Of a stretch of 64,000 nucleotides of DNA, positions 1-11,884 are shown one piece after another. The position numbers were made by a program, and so were the translations under genes. The first letter of the stretch is position 1. Every line of letters begins with the position of its first letter. The stretch comes from Phaseolus vulgaris (Eukaryota; Streptophyta; Magnoliopsida; Fabales; Fabaceae). The stretch lies in contig NC_023758.2 in the NCBI RefSeq assembly GCF_000499845.2, positions 6,495,080 through 6,559,079 of the forward strand, in the 5' to 3' direction. The notes beneath the pieces were generated by a model. That model had not been told where the DNA came from. It searched no databases and saw nothing but the letters and a program-made list of their open reading frames with translations.

Positions 1-931
1 TTGTAACAACGAGACTATCTTTACACATAAGAGAAAAAGTCTACATGAAGGAGAACTCATGGGCCAAATTAGAGTTGATAAAACTCTAGAGCTTTTAAAA
101 GGAAAACTTTTGTCACCCTTGAGAAAAGAGGTTTAAAGACATTACTTTAGGTACAATTCTTGTTTTCAAACTACACCTAAGGCAAAGTCTCAAGAACTCT
201 ATACTCCTTCACCTTTTGTAAATGATCCTTGGGAAGACACAAATTTCATATTAGAGCTTCCTAGGACAACAAAAGGTTTTGATTTCTTCTTCATGGATGT
301 GGATAAACTCTTCCTAAGAAAAGTGACAAGTCTCCATGATTTATCTTAAAAAATATTGATGGATAGAGCTCCAAAATTTGAAAACATAGCTCTTCCTTCC
401 ATGCTTCACGAAATCATGAGGGACACCCACAATTCTTGGGATAAGAATCTTTTTCCTATTGAGCATGCATACAATGGAGTAGTCCACAAGATTACTCATA
501 TTTCTACATTTGAAGTTGTATGTGAACATAGTCCTCTTGGCCTTTTAAAGTTGTTACCACCTCCTAAAGGAATTATGCCTAAGGGAAAAGTAACTACTAT
601 TGGAACTTTTAGAAAACATAAGAGGATTAGAGGACACATACAACCATCAAAAGGGAAATATTGTGAGAAGTTGCCAAAAACAAAAGAAAAACAAAAATGG
701 AAACTTCACACAATTAAGTTTTCTCCAAATGCTCACACTAACTCCTTTGCTTTGTTTCAAGATTCCCATAGATTGACATTTGATCCGGGAGGACACACCT
801 TGACGAAGCAAGAGGCTGCTATTCGAAATCAAGCCTGTAGATCTGAGGATAGATCTTCTCAAGAAGGAGGAGATGATGGACACCATACAGCCACAACCAT
901 CCCCCCTAGGAAGCAAAAACATTGGATTTGA
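1..931 (+). pseudogene. Ty3/gypsy integrase remnant
   Basis: Translation in shifting frames resembles the integrase core and C-terminal part of gypsy polyproteins. One stretch (about 205-350) matches the region around the first catalytic Asp, with a PWEDTNF-like string and then LPRTTKGFDFFF. The open stretch 356-931 carries AYNGVVHKITHISTFEVV, equivalent to the AYN...PFEVVYG block of the intact element at 12672-17309. The middle of the core domain is missing and stop codons and a frameshift separate the parts, so it cannot make a working integrase. The C-terminal tail leads straight into the polypurine tract. Confidence 0.7.
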
Positions 932-959
932 GGACAAATCCTTTTCAATAGGGAGGGGA

Positions 960-1747
960 TGATGGAAGAGAGCCAAGCCTAGACCGTCTAGAGCCAAGTG
1001 GGGAGCGTCTAGAGCCAAGTGGGGAGCGTCTACTCCAAGATGAAGAGCGTCTACCCCAAGATGAAGGGCGTCTAGCAAGGGAGCGTCTAGGAGGAAGACT
1101 AGAGCGTCTAGGACCTATCACTAGATCCATGACCAAGCATCTCCACGCATATTTGGGTCAAGCTACGGATGGTAGAGAAAGGAACTTGTACATGTTGCAT
1201 AAAGGCCCACTCCGTGTAGCTTAGTATTTTTGTGGTGTAATTAGCCTAGCTTTATGAACCTTTTGATTATTTTTCTGCACATTAGAATTAAGGAAGAGTT
1301 AACCTTGATTAGCTAAAGGTTTCTAGAAGCCTTCACTAATCAAGTTCGGCCATGTGAAGGTTGGAGGACCATGTGCACCCATGTGCTCCATGTGGCCCAT
1401 GTGCTTCACATTTACATTACATTTAGCTAGCATTTCATCTTCTATTAGCTTAACATTTACGGCCTCCTTAGTCTATAAAAGGAGAAGCCTATCACTTGTA
1501 TTGCAAGATTAAATTGAGTAATGTTATGTTGCCCATTTAGTGCCATACTTTGCTCCTTGCCTACCTTCTAGGTTTTAATCTTCCTTTCACCATCTATCAA
1601 GGGGCTGGCCGAACCTCCCCTCTTTCCACACTCTTCATGCACCTTCAAGGTCACCACAACTCCTAGGAGGACCTTGCCCATCTCCTACATTGAGCTTTCA
1701 CACCATATTACCGAACATCCAAGAAGAGCTCCTTGAGAATGCCATCA
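960..1747 (+). repeat. 3' LTR of the gypsy element (with GCGTCT minisatellite)
   Basis: The LTR starts TGATGGAAG after the polypurine tract and ends GCCATCA, about 788 bp. A TATAAAA box at 1474-1480 marks the likely retroelement promoter. Positions about 985-1110 hold tandem units of about 21 bp, each starting GCGTCT (or CCGTCT). The same architecture and much of the same sequence appear in the solo LTR at 40960-41688, which is shorter (729 bp), mainly through loss of sequence after the minisatellite. Confidence 0.8.
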
Positions 1748-2790
1748 AACCTACTACGAGAAGTTGCTCCCCCAAGGACACAACATGTTCACCCATGTGT
1801 AATGAAGTAGTCTGTCATTCATAGTCAAACTACCTATGTTTCTTACATTTTGACCGTGCATCTCTTCTCTTATCATGGTTAATAGGGTCTATTGACGATA
1901 AAAATGTATGTTCTCAGGGATGGTACCAGGGGTTAACAAGAGACCATCATATTTCAGATTCGCCACGTTCATACAATCTATATGTCTAATTATAATGTTG
2001 TCTGTTCCGATCTGAGTAGTAAGGTAACCCTGTGTCGTTAGATGAAGATTTAAATAAAAAAACCTTAACCATATCCTTATAATATGGTAGTCTTATACTA
2101 AGAAAGTGTTGCAATCATTGGAAGTTCAAATATTCTTGAAACTGAAAACCAGATGTGGCAAAAAATGAGAAATCTAAGACTTTTGGAGGTATGACTGGTC
2201 TGCCATGAAAATTTTCCTCAAATGCAACCATCTAATGTTTCATTTGAAAATATCAAGAATAATCTAAAACGCCCTCCCTCCTTTGTAGTGGGATCATAGG
2301 AACTTCATTATCATTTGGACCACCTTTACCCTTACCCTTAGGCGTTTTTGCCTCTTTGTGGATGAAGATGTCATCGATAAGAAAGTTAAAACCTATGATA
2401 AAAATGTTACGAAAAAATGATAAAATAATATTATATTAGAAAATATCCTCACACATAAATTTCAGATGAAAAATAATTCAACAATAATAATATTAGAAGT
2501 CAAATAAGAAGAACAATGTTTGTCTTGAATTAAAAGTAAATGCAATTAAATTACAAATTGAACAACATAAAAATATATTTAGACATAATTTATTAACGTC
2601 AAGTCATGATATTAAACAATTTTGCAATTCTTCGCTCTTTCGGCATACCAAATACTCGCATAACTATAGCTGAATTTTCACAAAGAAAGTCATAGCATTG
2701 ATCCATGACTGCTTCATCCTAAATATTTAGATCAAATGGCATAGACCAAATATCCGAAGGCGAGTATTTATACGAACTCTTACGACGATC
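1748..2790. other. Intergenic stretch without recognised feature
   Basis: Moderately AT-rich sequence between the gypsy LTR and the Harbinger relic. I see no coding pattern, RNA gene or clear repeat in it. Confidence 0.5.
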
Positions 2791-2793
2791 ATT

Positions 2794-3720
2794 TCATACG
2801 TGTTCACCATAATAGTCATTCCGTTGTCTGATTTCCGCAACGATTTCTTGTGATGAGGTGGCTTGTACATAATCAATGGCTAATACCTCATCAACGACAT
2901 TGTTACCACGGTTCATGGAAGCGACACAATTTTGCAGGTTCGTATTCAACATATTGAACTGATTCTCAATTACATCCACCATGAGGCCTTTTCTCTTTGA
3001 TCCCCTAGATGAAAATGTCCCACCAGATGGTTGAGAGGGTGCAGATGGAGTATTACCTGGACTGTCAGTTGATTGAACATGCGCTACAAATGAGCGTGGA
3101 AGTTCGTGGTCCGTAGCATGAAATTCTGGTAGCTTAGGTATGTAGTCCATGTTATGACCGCCTAGGTCCACACTTAAATTTTATGTGTGCACCTGTCTGG
3201 ATGGCAATCAGGTTGTCCTTTGACCACTTCCAGTGGCCCTGTTGTTTGACCATAACTCCTCCATAAGATTGTAGTGTCAAATGGATTTGGCACGCTACTT
3301 ATTAGTTGATGGTTTCACCTACAAAAAGTGAGGTGTTATTATAATAACAAATTATGGGATATTGCCATCTTTAATTACTTTACGTGAATCAAGTTTTCCT
3401 AGACTTCATCTTCGACCTCAAAAGGTTTTGTTGCTTGGTTGCAACCAAAACCACTAAGACCACTAAATAGGTTGTGGACCTCCCTCCACCTGTCTTTCAA
3501 ACATTTTTGTCGGTTATTGACATTATTTTTCGCAATGGCAGGGAGTCCGACCTCGTGTAGTGCAAGTACAATGTTATTAAATCCCTGAGTCGTCCAACTG
3601 TCATCGATTCTCGACCCTCATCATGCCTCATCCACCATGACACTAAATAGAATAAAATCCATATATGTAGTCCATTTTGTGGTCTATGTGATCCCAGTGG
3701 ATGAACTTAGTTGAACACTT
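2794..3720 (-). pseudogene. Myb/SANT-like protein of a PIF/Harbinger element (broken)
   Basis: On the minus strand, from about 3720 down, the translation reads as a plant Myb/SANT-like (Myb_DNA-bind_3 type) domain: KWTTYMDFIL, then an FNNIVLALHEVGL-like helix, then KCLKDRWREVHNLFSGLSGFG. It continues into a low-complexity Ser/Pro region and a helical tail (open frame 3171-2794). Stop codons interrupt the N-terminal domain. This kind of protein is the usual accessory ORF of PIF/Harbinger transposons, where it helps the transposase bind DNA. Here it lies downstream of the transposase relic on the same strand, which supports a single element. Confidence 0.7.
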
Positions 3721-3803
3721 TTACTACGATCCATCTAAACATGCATGATGAAAGTTAGGACCAAGTAGAGTAAGCATAATATAAAACAACATTAATTACA
3801 ATA

Positions 3804-5107
3804 TCAATTGTTTACATAATCTTGCCACATTTCGTTCGATATAGTGTCCCTAATGTGTGAATCTAGTCTATGATCATCATCACGGACTTGAGAAGCTGTA
3901 ACTTGTATTTCTAATTGCAAAAATTCACAATCCACTTCTTCTATCAAAGACTCATTATTGTACACCCTGCGAAGAAAGTTATGCAAAATACAACAAGCTA
4001 AAATAATATTTGTCATAGTATGCAAATCGTAATGTGGCTCGGTCCCACTAGCTATAATTGAGAAATGTTTTTTTATGACACCAAATGTCCTTTCAATTAC
4101 ATTTGTGAGCGACAAATGAAGATGATTAAACAATTCTCTCGCATCTTGTGGTCCTTTTCAAGAATACTCTTTCAAGTGGTATCTAACCCCACGATAAGGT
4201 GTTAATATTTGTGGTTTTCATATAAAACCTGCATCGTCAAGAAAGTATTTTCCTACAAACATTTCAAGGAAACATCCATTAGTTATGTATATTATGACCT
4301 TTGTATCTATTGTTATGAATTCTCAAACACTTTAAACTTACCTTCTGAAATAACCAAAGGATCCTTTCCTATGAAAGCCTCCTTCAATATCCTCGAATCT
4401 GAGGTTGTTCCTTCCCACCCGGGTAGAACATTTGTGAATTTCATAGCCAAATCACAAGTTGTGAATACATTTTGAGTTGGCCAATCTTTTCTTCCTCGAA
4501 AACGAAGTGCATCAACACGTGAGACCTTCACACATACATGAGTGCCATCAATGACTCCTAAACAATCCTAATGGTAACCAGAATTTCAGGTATAAAGAAA
4601 TACAAATACAAAAGACATTATGAGAATTGTAAAGGAAATTTGTAATAAAGAAACCTTAAAGTATGAAAAAAAATCGGTTGTTGTGTAAGATTTGGGGTTA
4701 GACTTCAATACCATATGCTTGCTTTATGAATTGTCATTCCAACATCAAAATTGCATTTAATACGTTGTGAAAGTGACGAGAAACTGTTTCTCCAGACCGA
4801 TGGAAAAAAATGAAACACTTGGATTCTTGACGTTATGTCCAATAATATGAAGAAAGTTAGCAACTTATTCTTCAACTGTTGAACGATATGCGTCCTTAAC
4901 AACTTCGGTTGCCCTAATCCGTTCACATAATTGAATGAATGTTTCTGGTCCCATGTGAATAATGTCATGAGAACGTTTGGTGTGCACTAAATACTCCATC
5001 AATTCTTGTTTGCGACGCTCTTTTCTTAGTTCAAACCCAATAATAAAATTCGTTGTATCACTTAACGTACACAAATTCAAACCAAAAACAATGAGGCAAA
5101 GGATCAT
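3804..5107 (-). pseudogene. PIF/Harbinger DDE transposase (broken)
   Basis: Minus-strand pieces line up in order with plant Harbinger transposases (nuclease HARBI1-like). The N-terminal helical part is 5107-4865, followed in frame after one stop by a SGETVSRHFHNVL-like segment. Next comes the first catalytic region IDGTHV (about 4550), then the RGRKDWPTQNV and LPGWEGTTSDSRIL blocks (4531-4313), the second region with DDAGF and LTPYRGVRYHL (about 4240-4160), and finally the C-terminal NVIERTFGVIKKHF and CCILHNFLRR blocks (4133-3804). Several stops and frameshifts separate the pieces, so the gene is dead. I could not recognise terminal inverted repeats on either side. Confidence 0.8.
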
Positions 5108-5110
5108 TGC

Positions 5111-5620
5111 TGATGCAAGTTAAGTATTTCTCCTCAACTGTTCTTGAATTTTTGAAATTAGATTCATGTTCACACGAGCAAGATCATTATAAATTGCAAT
5201 TGTGTCCTCAAACTCTTGCATGTCGTCGTCGTTCGAAAATGATTTTTACTTGTTCTTGTTTTCCATGTAATCTTTACCTTATCATTGACAACCATAAAAT
5301 AATTTATAGATATACTTGAAATAATTTATACTACGAATAATTCTAACCACTTAAAGTTGAAGTTACTACAATATCATTAGATTAGGGTTATGCAAAGGAT
5401 AATGTTAGGGTTAAGATTTACTTTAATTCTTATAATTAAATCTATACATAACTAATACTACTACTAATTTTTTTTATAACTAATTCTAAATTTATTTAAA
5501 ATCATAATAATGTGAATTTAATTATAATACATAATAACATTGCATATTTAACAAAATTAAAATCAAATTAAAACAATGCATATTTAACAAAATTAAAATC
5601 AAATTGTTATAGTTCTAAAT
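5111..5620. other. AT-rich spacer between Harbinger relic and A-rich array
   Basis: No coding or RNA feature seen. From about 5500 the sequence grades into the A-rich repeats, with the phrase AACAATGCATATTTAACAAA present twice nearby (about 5538-5600). Confidence 0.4.
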
Positions 5621-6132
5621 AAATTTATAAAAATTTAAAACAGTAAACACATAATAATAAAAAATATAAAAACAATAAACACATAATAATAAAAAATATA
5701 AAAACAGTAAACAAATAATAAAAAATATAAAAATAGTAAACACATAATATAAAAAAAATGTAAATAAATTTATAAAACTTAAAAATAATAAACACATAAA
5801 AAAAATAAACAAAACAGTAAAATCCTAACAAAAAAAAAACTTTCAATACGATTATTAAAATTAAAAACAGTAAACACATAAAAAAAACTAAGCACTTTCA
5901 TGTTAATAAAATATATAAAAACAGTAAACACATAATAACAAAATATATATATATATATATATATAAATACATTTATAAAAATTAAAAACAAAAAACACAT
6001 AAAAAAAATAAACAAAACAGTAAAAATATAATAAAAAAAATTAATTACAATTATTAAAATTAAAAACAGTAAACACATAAAAAAAACTAAACAGTTTATT
6101 GTTAAAAAAAATATAAAAAGTAAACACATAAT

Positions 6133-6182
<50 letters not shown>

Positions 6183-7663
6183 GAAACAGTAGATACATAA
6201 AATAAAATAACACTAAACATATAAAAATATAAAATATAAAAACAGTAAATACATAATAAAAAATGTAAAAACAGTAAACATATAATAATATAAATACATT
6301 TACAAAATTTAAAAACTTTTTGATGTAAATACATTTATAAAAATTAAAAATAATAAACGCATAAAAAAACAAAAAGAAATGTAAATCAATTTATAGAAAA
6401 AACAGTAAATGCATAATAAAAAAATGTAAATACAATAAAAAATAGTAAACATAAAGAAATAAACAAAACAGTAAACACCTAAAAAATGTAAACACGAATA
6501 ATTAAATATAATAAACAGATAATAACAAAAAACATAAAAACAGTGAACACAACAAACACATGCTAACAAAAAATATATAAATATATTTATAAAAACTAAA
6601 AATCAGTAAATACATAAAATAAAAATTTAAACAGTAAAGACATAATATTAAAAAAAATATAAAAACAGTAAAAAAATAATAAAAAATTACAAACAGTAAA
6701 TACACAATATAAAAAAATATAAATATATTCATAAAAAATAAAAATAGTAACACACGTAAAAAAAATGAAATACGTTTATAAAAAATTGAAAAAAATAAAG
6801 ATATAAAAAAAATAAGTAAAACAGCAAAACCTAACAAAAAAATTAAATACGATTATTAAAATTAAAAATAGTAAACATATAAAAAATATTACAGTTTCTT
6901 GTTAATAAAAAATTAAAAACATAAAAATACATAATATATATATATATAGTTATTAAAATTAGAAACAGTAAATACATAAAATAATAAAAACTAAACAATA
7001 AAAACATAATAATAAAAAATCTAAAAACAGTAAATGCATAATAAAAAATTAAAACCAATTAAGATATAATAATAAAAGAAAATGTAAATACATTTACAAA
7101 AATTAAAAACAATAAACACTTTTTTATATAATATATTTATAAAACTAAAAAATAATAAACACATAAAAAAACAAAAAAAAGTATATCTTAAAAACAGTAA
7201 GCACATAATAAAAAAAATTGTAAATACATTTATTAACATACAAAATAAACTACATAGTAAAAATATAACATAAAAAAAGTAAATATAATTATTAAAATTA
7301 AAAACAGCAAATACATTAAAAAAATTAAACAGTATCTTGTTAATAAAAAATTATAAAAACAGTAAACAAATAATCATAACATATATATATATATATATAA
7401 ATTACAAATAATAAAGACATTGAATAAAAAACTAAACAGTAAGCACATAATAATAAAAAAAATGTAAATAAAATTACAAAAATTAAAAACAATAAACAAA
7501 TAAAAAAAATATAAGTGCGTTTATAACAATTAAAAATAGTAAATACATAAATAAAATAAAAAAAACAGTAAAAATATAAAAAAAAATATAAACACAATTA
7601 TTAAAAATAAAAATAGTAAACCGATAATAACAAAAAATATAACAACTGTACACACATCAAACC
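5620..7663. repeat. A-rich tandem array, left part
   Basis: Degenerate tandem sequence built on phrases such as AAAACAGTAAACACATAATA and ATAAAAAATATAAAAACAGT. The plus strand is strongly A-biased, with few G. Within it a longer phrase, ACAGTTTCTTGTTAATAAAA, recurs at about 5893 (partial), 6093, 6892 and 7331. Each time it is followed within about 50 bp by a (TA)n tract (5942-5963, 6136-6179, about 6934-6946, 7381-7399). This points to a higher-order unit of roughly 200-220 bp. The many minus-strand open frames rich in Phe, Leu, Tyr and Cys here are artefacts of the composition. Confidence 0.75.
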
Positions 7664-9164
7664 GGTAAATTACCTATCTAGCACCATTTACACTTTTATT
7701 TCCTAGTTAGCACCCTTTTGTTTTTATTTCCCTATCTAGCACTTTTTTGTTTTTATTTCCCACCCTTTTATTTTTTATTTCCCTATCTAGCACCATTTCA
7801 AAAATAAATTAAAAAATAATAAATTATTATTTTTTGATAATTTTAATTTTGAATGCATTAAAAAATAAATATTTGTAATGTTTAAAATAGTTAGAAATAT
7901 AATTAATGAATAAAGAAATGTGTTTTTACAAAATAAAAAAAGTAATAAATTTAAAATGTTTAGTTTAAAAATTATTTTTTTAAGAATGAATAAAATTAAA
8001 AATTAAACTCTACAACAATATAAAAGTTGAATATATAAACATTAATTAGTATTTTTATTATTATTATTGATGATGTAATTATGTTAATTTCAAGTAAAAA
8101 TACAGGACATAATTATAAAAAAAACAAAGTTAAATAAGGACTGATATGGACATAAAAGAACAACATGATCGGAAAAAAAATGTTCATATTGTCAAACACC
8201 AAGACACACATAAAGAATATGTCCCAACATTACTGGATTGTGCACTTCTCGTCATTAATTATGTTTCATTTTGCACAAACTATTTAATGTACCATTGAAA
8301 AAAATATTAAATGAATTATCATCTTTCATTTATTTTCATTTTTATGATCAACATATACTTATTTAGTATCGCCTTATATCTCTTATATTTATCTTATTTG
8401 GATTTATTTTTATATCTTTTATCTTTATCTTAATTTGTTTTGCCTTTATTTTATATCTTTTATGTTTTTAGTTATTATTCTTCTTCTACCATTCTTTTTT
8501 TTTATTGTTGCTGTTTTTATTTTCTAAATTTTTTTTTTCTTCTCAATTTTAAGCATTAAGTGTAACATTTGCATTAGTTTTTTTTTTAGGATTTTGCATT
8601 TAGGATAGACACTTTAATATTACTTGTGTATCCACTATTAATTAATACTAATTAACTTTGTTTTTTTTGTAATTATGTCATGTATTTTTTACTTGAAATT
8701 AACATGATTACATCATCAATAATAATAAAAATAAATAGTAATTTATGTTTATAGATTCAACTTTTATGTTGTTGTAGGGTTTAATTTTTTATTTTCTTCA
8801 TTCTTAAAAAAAATAATTTTAAACTAAACATTTTAATTTTTTTTATTTTATTTTATAAAAACTCATTTCTTTATTCATTAATTATATTTCTAACTATTTT
8901 AAACATTAAAAATATTTATTTTTTAATGCATTCAAAATTAAAATTATAAAAAAATAAATAAATTATTATTTATTTATTTATTTATTTTTGAAATAGTGCT
9001 AGATAGGGAAATAAAAAATAAAAAGGTGTTAGATAGGGAAATAAAAAATAAAAAGGTGTTAGATAGGGAAATAAAAACAAAAGGGTGCTAGATAGGAAAA
9101 TAAAAACAAAAGGGTGCTAGTTAGGGAAATAAAAGTCTAAATGGTGCTAGATAGGGAATTTACC
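7664..9164. mobile_element. Foldback-like element with about 0.5-kb inverted arms
   Basis: The left end reads GGTAAATTACCTATCTAGCA and the right end is its near-complement, ending GAATTTACC. The arms run inward to about 8136 and back from about 8654 and are imperfect inverted copies of each other; the roughly 515-bp centre is unique. The outer part of each arm is itself a tandem array of about 25-31 bp units around CTATCTAGCACC (left) or GGTGCTAGATAGGGAAATAA (right). There is no coding sequence. Long terminal inverted repeats suggest a non-autonomous Mutator-like or foldback element. No clean target duplication is visible, only the array motif ACACAT/ACAT on both sides. It sits inside the A-rich array, so it inserted there. 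Confidence 0.65.
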
Positions 9165-9529
9165 CCACATAATAACAAAAAATATATAAATATATTTATA
9201 AAAACTAAAAACAGTAAATACATAAAATAAAAAAATTAAACAGTAAAAACATAATATTAAAAAATATAAAAAACAGTAAACAAATAATAAAAAATGTAAA
9301 AATAATAAACACATAATATAAAAAATGTAAATATATTTATAAAAATTAAAATAGAAAACATGTCAAAAAATGAAAATACATTTATAAAAATTAAAAACAG
9401 TAAACACAAACAAAAAACAGTAAAACCTGACAAAAAAAAATTAAATACGATTATTTAATTAGGAAACACATAAAAAATTAAACAGTTTCTAGTTAATAAA
9501 AAAAATTAAAAACAATATATACATAATAA

Positions 9530-9565
<36 letters not shown>

Positions 9566-9922
9566 TTTTATTTTTTTTATAAAAATTAGAAACTGTAAAC
9601 ACATAAAATAAAATAAAACTAAAGAATAAACACATAATAATAAAAAAATGTAAAAAAAGTAAATATATAATAAAAAATGTAAAAATAATAAATTAAAGTG
9701 TAAATACATTTATAAAAATTAAAAAACAGTAAATGCATAAAAATAAACAACACAGTAAAAATATGAAAAATATATAAATACAATTATTTAAAATTAAAAA
9801 CAGTAACACATAAAAAAAAATTAAACAGTAGTATCTTATTAATAAAAAAGTTTAAAAACAATAAATATATAAACCCTAAACTCTAATCTCTAAACACATA
9901 ATCACAATAAATAAATAAATAA

Positions 9923-9954
<32 letters not shown>

Positions 9955-10320
9955 TAATAAACACATAGAATAAAAACTAAAAAGTAAACACAAAATAGTA
10001 AAAAATATAAAACAATAAATACTTAATAATGATAAAATGTAAATAAATATATAAAAATTTAAAAACAATAAACACGTAAAAAAAATTAAATGCATTTATA
10101 ATAATTAAAAATAGTAAACACATAAAAAAATAAACAAAACAGTAAACACCTAAAAAAAATTAAATAAAATTATTAAAATTAAAAAAATAAACAAATAAAA
10201 AACACATAAAACATAATAATAAAAATATTAAACATATAATAATAAAAAATATAAATATATAAAGATAGTAAAGTCATCAAATAAAAAATTAAACAATAAA
10301 ACATAATAAGTTATAAATAG
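9165..10320. repeat. A-rich tandem array, right part
   Basis: Continuation of the array interrupted by the 7664-9164 element, with the same phrases (AAAAACAGTAAATACATAAA and similar). The higher-order marker appears at about 9481 and 9826, again followed by (TA)n tracts at about 9533-9560 and 9924-9948. The array fades out near 10320 into a transposon end. Confidence 0.7.
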
Positions 10321-10521
10321 TTTCTAAATTGGTATCTAATTAATTACCAAGATTTTAACTACCAATTATTTAGATTATGAATTTGGTAGCAAAAATCTTG
10401 GTAGCTAATTAGATACCAAAATTTTTTTTAGTCTCTAAAATGGTATATAATTTAGTCAATATAACAACTAATTATTTATTATTTCTAAAATTGGTTTTTA
10501 TTTAATGATTTTCTTGTAGTG
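10321..10521 (-). mobile_element. Terminal fragment of a CACTA-type transposon
   Basis: The segment ends in TTTTCTTGTAGTG (10509-10521), the complement of CACTACAAGAAAA, a common terminus of plant CACTA (En/Spm) elements. Just inside are subterminal repeats in both orientations: TTGGTATCTAATTAATTACC and GGTAGCTAATTAGATACCAA can pair across about 10329-10421. No transposase and no matching opposite end were found, so this is an end fragment or a deletion derivative. Confidence 0.55.
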
Positions 10522-10965
10522 ATATAATAGAAAATATTATAAATTAGTTTACAAAATCGATTTTGTATGTAGTTATAAAAAAATCAAAATCAATTCAGCA
10601 CTTTTGTCACACAACAAGAATCTATTCTCGTTCTACTTTTAAAAGTCATAGAATCGATTCTCTCAAATCATCCCACATCTAGAAAATTCAAAAATCGATT
10701 TTGCACCATTTTGGAAAATACGAAAATCAATTCTACACTTGGAAAACTCGAAAATCAATTTTGCTTGTTTAAAACAAGCACTAGAATTGATTTTGTTGTT
10801 TATGTTAGAATTTTAAATGACTCTCAACATACAAGGGAATTGATTATGTTAAAACAAATCAAGACAATCAAGGGATTTTACCTTCTTTTATTGCTCTTCC
10901 TCAAACCAGTTACAAGAGCTCTAACTTCACTAGTATAACATAATTTAAAATTCTAAAGATTTATC
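10522..10965. repeat. Dispersed AATCGATTTT-type short repeats
   Basis: The spacer carries repeated variants of AAAATCGATTTTGC and AATCAATTTT (about 10553, 10690, 10728, 10751, 10790). It precedes the broken gag of the Tekay-like element. No LTR end or primer-binding site is seen here, so that element appears truncated at its 5' side. Confidence 0.4.
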
Positions 10966-10977
10966 ATGAATCTTTCT

Positions 10978-11884
10978 GGTGTGTTTTATAGAATGGCTCC
11001 TAGACCTCCTACCCCTCCCCAACCTTCTTCTGAGATGAACCAGATTGCAAGGGCTATTGAGATTATGGCAAATGCTATCCAACAACAGAATGTGGCAATG
11101 GCTCATAATCACCAGGCAGCAATGCATCATTGGGAGAATGCTAGATCTGTTGCAACAGCTTCCCATGTCAGTTTGTCCCAGGAACAGATGGGACTGACAG
11201 ATTTTATGAGGCATAACCCACCTAAGTTCAGTGGGAATGCCACTCCTGATCAAGCAAACCAATGGATAAGGGAGCTAGAGAAGATCTTTAGGGCAACCTC
11301 TTGCCCTGAGGATAAGAAATTGGTTTTTGCTACATATTTGTTGTTTGGAGAAGTGGAGTTCTGGTGGATGGGAGCTCAACAAATGATGGAAGCCAGAGCT
11401 TAAGTTTTGGACTGGGAGTGTTTTAGAGTGAAGTTTCTGGAGAAATATTTTCCAGATAGTGCAAGGTTTGCAAAGGAAGCTGAATTTCTCAAGTTGGAAC
11501 AAGGAGAGATGTTAGTGAATGCTTATGCTGCTAGGTTTGAGTATCTAGCCAGATTCTACACCCAAGCTACCTTTGAGGCTTGGAGGTGTAGGAAGTTTGA
11601 AGAAGGTTTAAAACATGAGTTGAAGAAAACCATATCACCTATGTGCATCAGGGAGTTTCATGCCTTAGTGGAGAAGGCAAAGATGATGGAGACCTTGGAA
11701 AAGGGAGATTCCAGGGTAATGAGATCACACCCAGGAGGGTCTTCTAGTGGGAAGGCCTAGGTACAACATCAACCACACAAGCCTTATGCTAGACCTCCAC
11801 CGCATAGGACAGGAGCAACTCCACCCCAGTTTCAGCAGCAACAACAATGGAGACCCAGATGTTCCCTTTGTGGTGGACCACATA
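10978..11884 (+). pseudogene. Tekay-like gag, N-terminal part
   Basis: The frame shows a typical gypsy gag. It starts around MAPRPPTPPQPSSEMNQ (10993), followed by a Gln/Ala-rich helix, then the retrotransposon gag domain with FMRHNPPKFSGNATPDQANQW and, after an in-frame stop at 11401, WECFRVKFLEKYFPDSAR and LKLEQGEMLVNAYAARFEYL. A second in-frame stop lies at 11758. The segment ends inside the first Cys/His zinc knuckle (CSLCGGPH) at the insertion point of the nested element. Gag normally forms the particle that packages the RNA. Confidence 0.85.

Larger units (their letters stand above)
1..1747 (+). mobile_element. 3' end of a degenerate Ty3/gypsy LTR retrotransposon
   Basis: The segment holds decayed integrase coding sequence, a short polypurine tract (about 950-959, AGGGAGGGGA) and then an LTR that begins TGATGGA and ends CCATCA. 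This is the order expected at the 3' end of an LTR retrotransposon. The 5' part and 5' LTR lie outside the window, so the target duplication cannot be checked. The LTR is clearly related to the solo LTR at 40960-41688, so the family has at least two insertions here. Confidence 0.8.

Noticed and set aside
985..1110. Regularly spaced GCGTCT repeats resembling a CRISPR array
   Set aside because: Plant nuclear DNA, units vary and merge without distinct spacers, and the array sits inside an LTR.
5615..10095. Many minus-strand open frames rich in Phe, Leu, Tyr and Cys that look like membrane proteins
   Set aside because: They arise from the A-rich tandem array; the peptides repeat with the DNA repeats and lack any domain or stable start.
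10711..10938. 75-codon open frame upstream of the gag
   Set aside because: It runs through AATCAATTTT-type repeats and has no domain.
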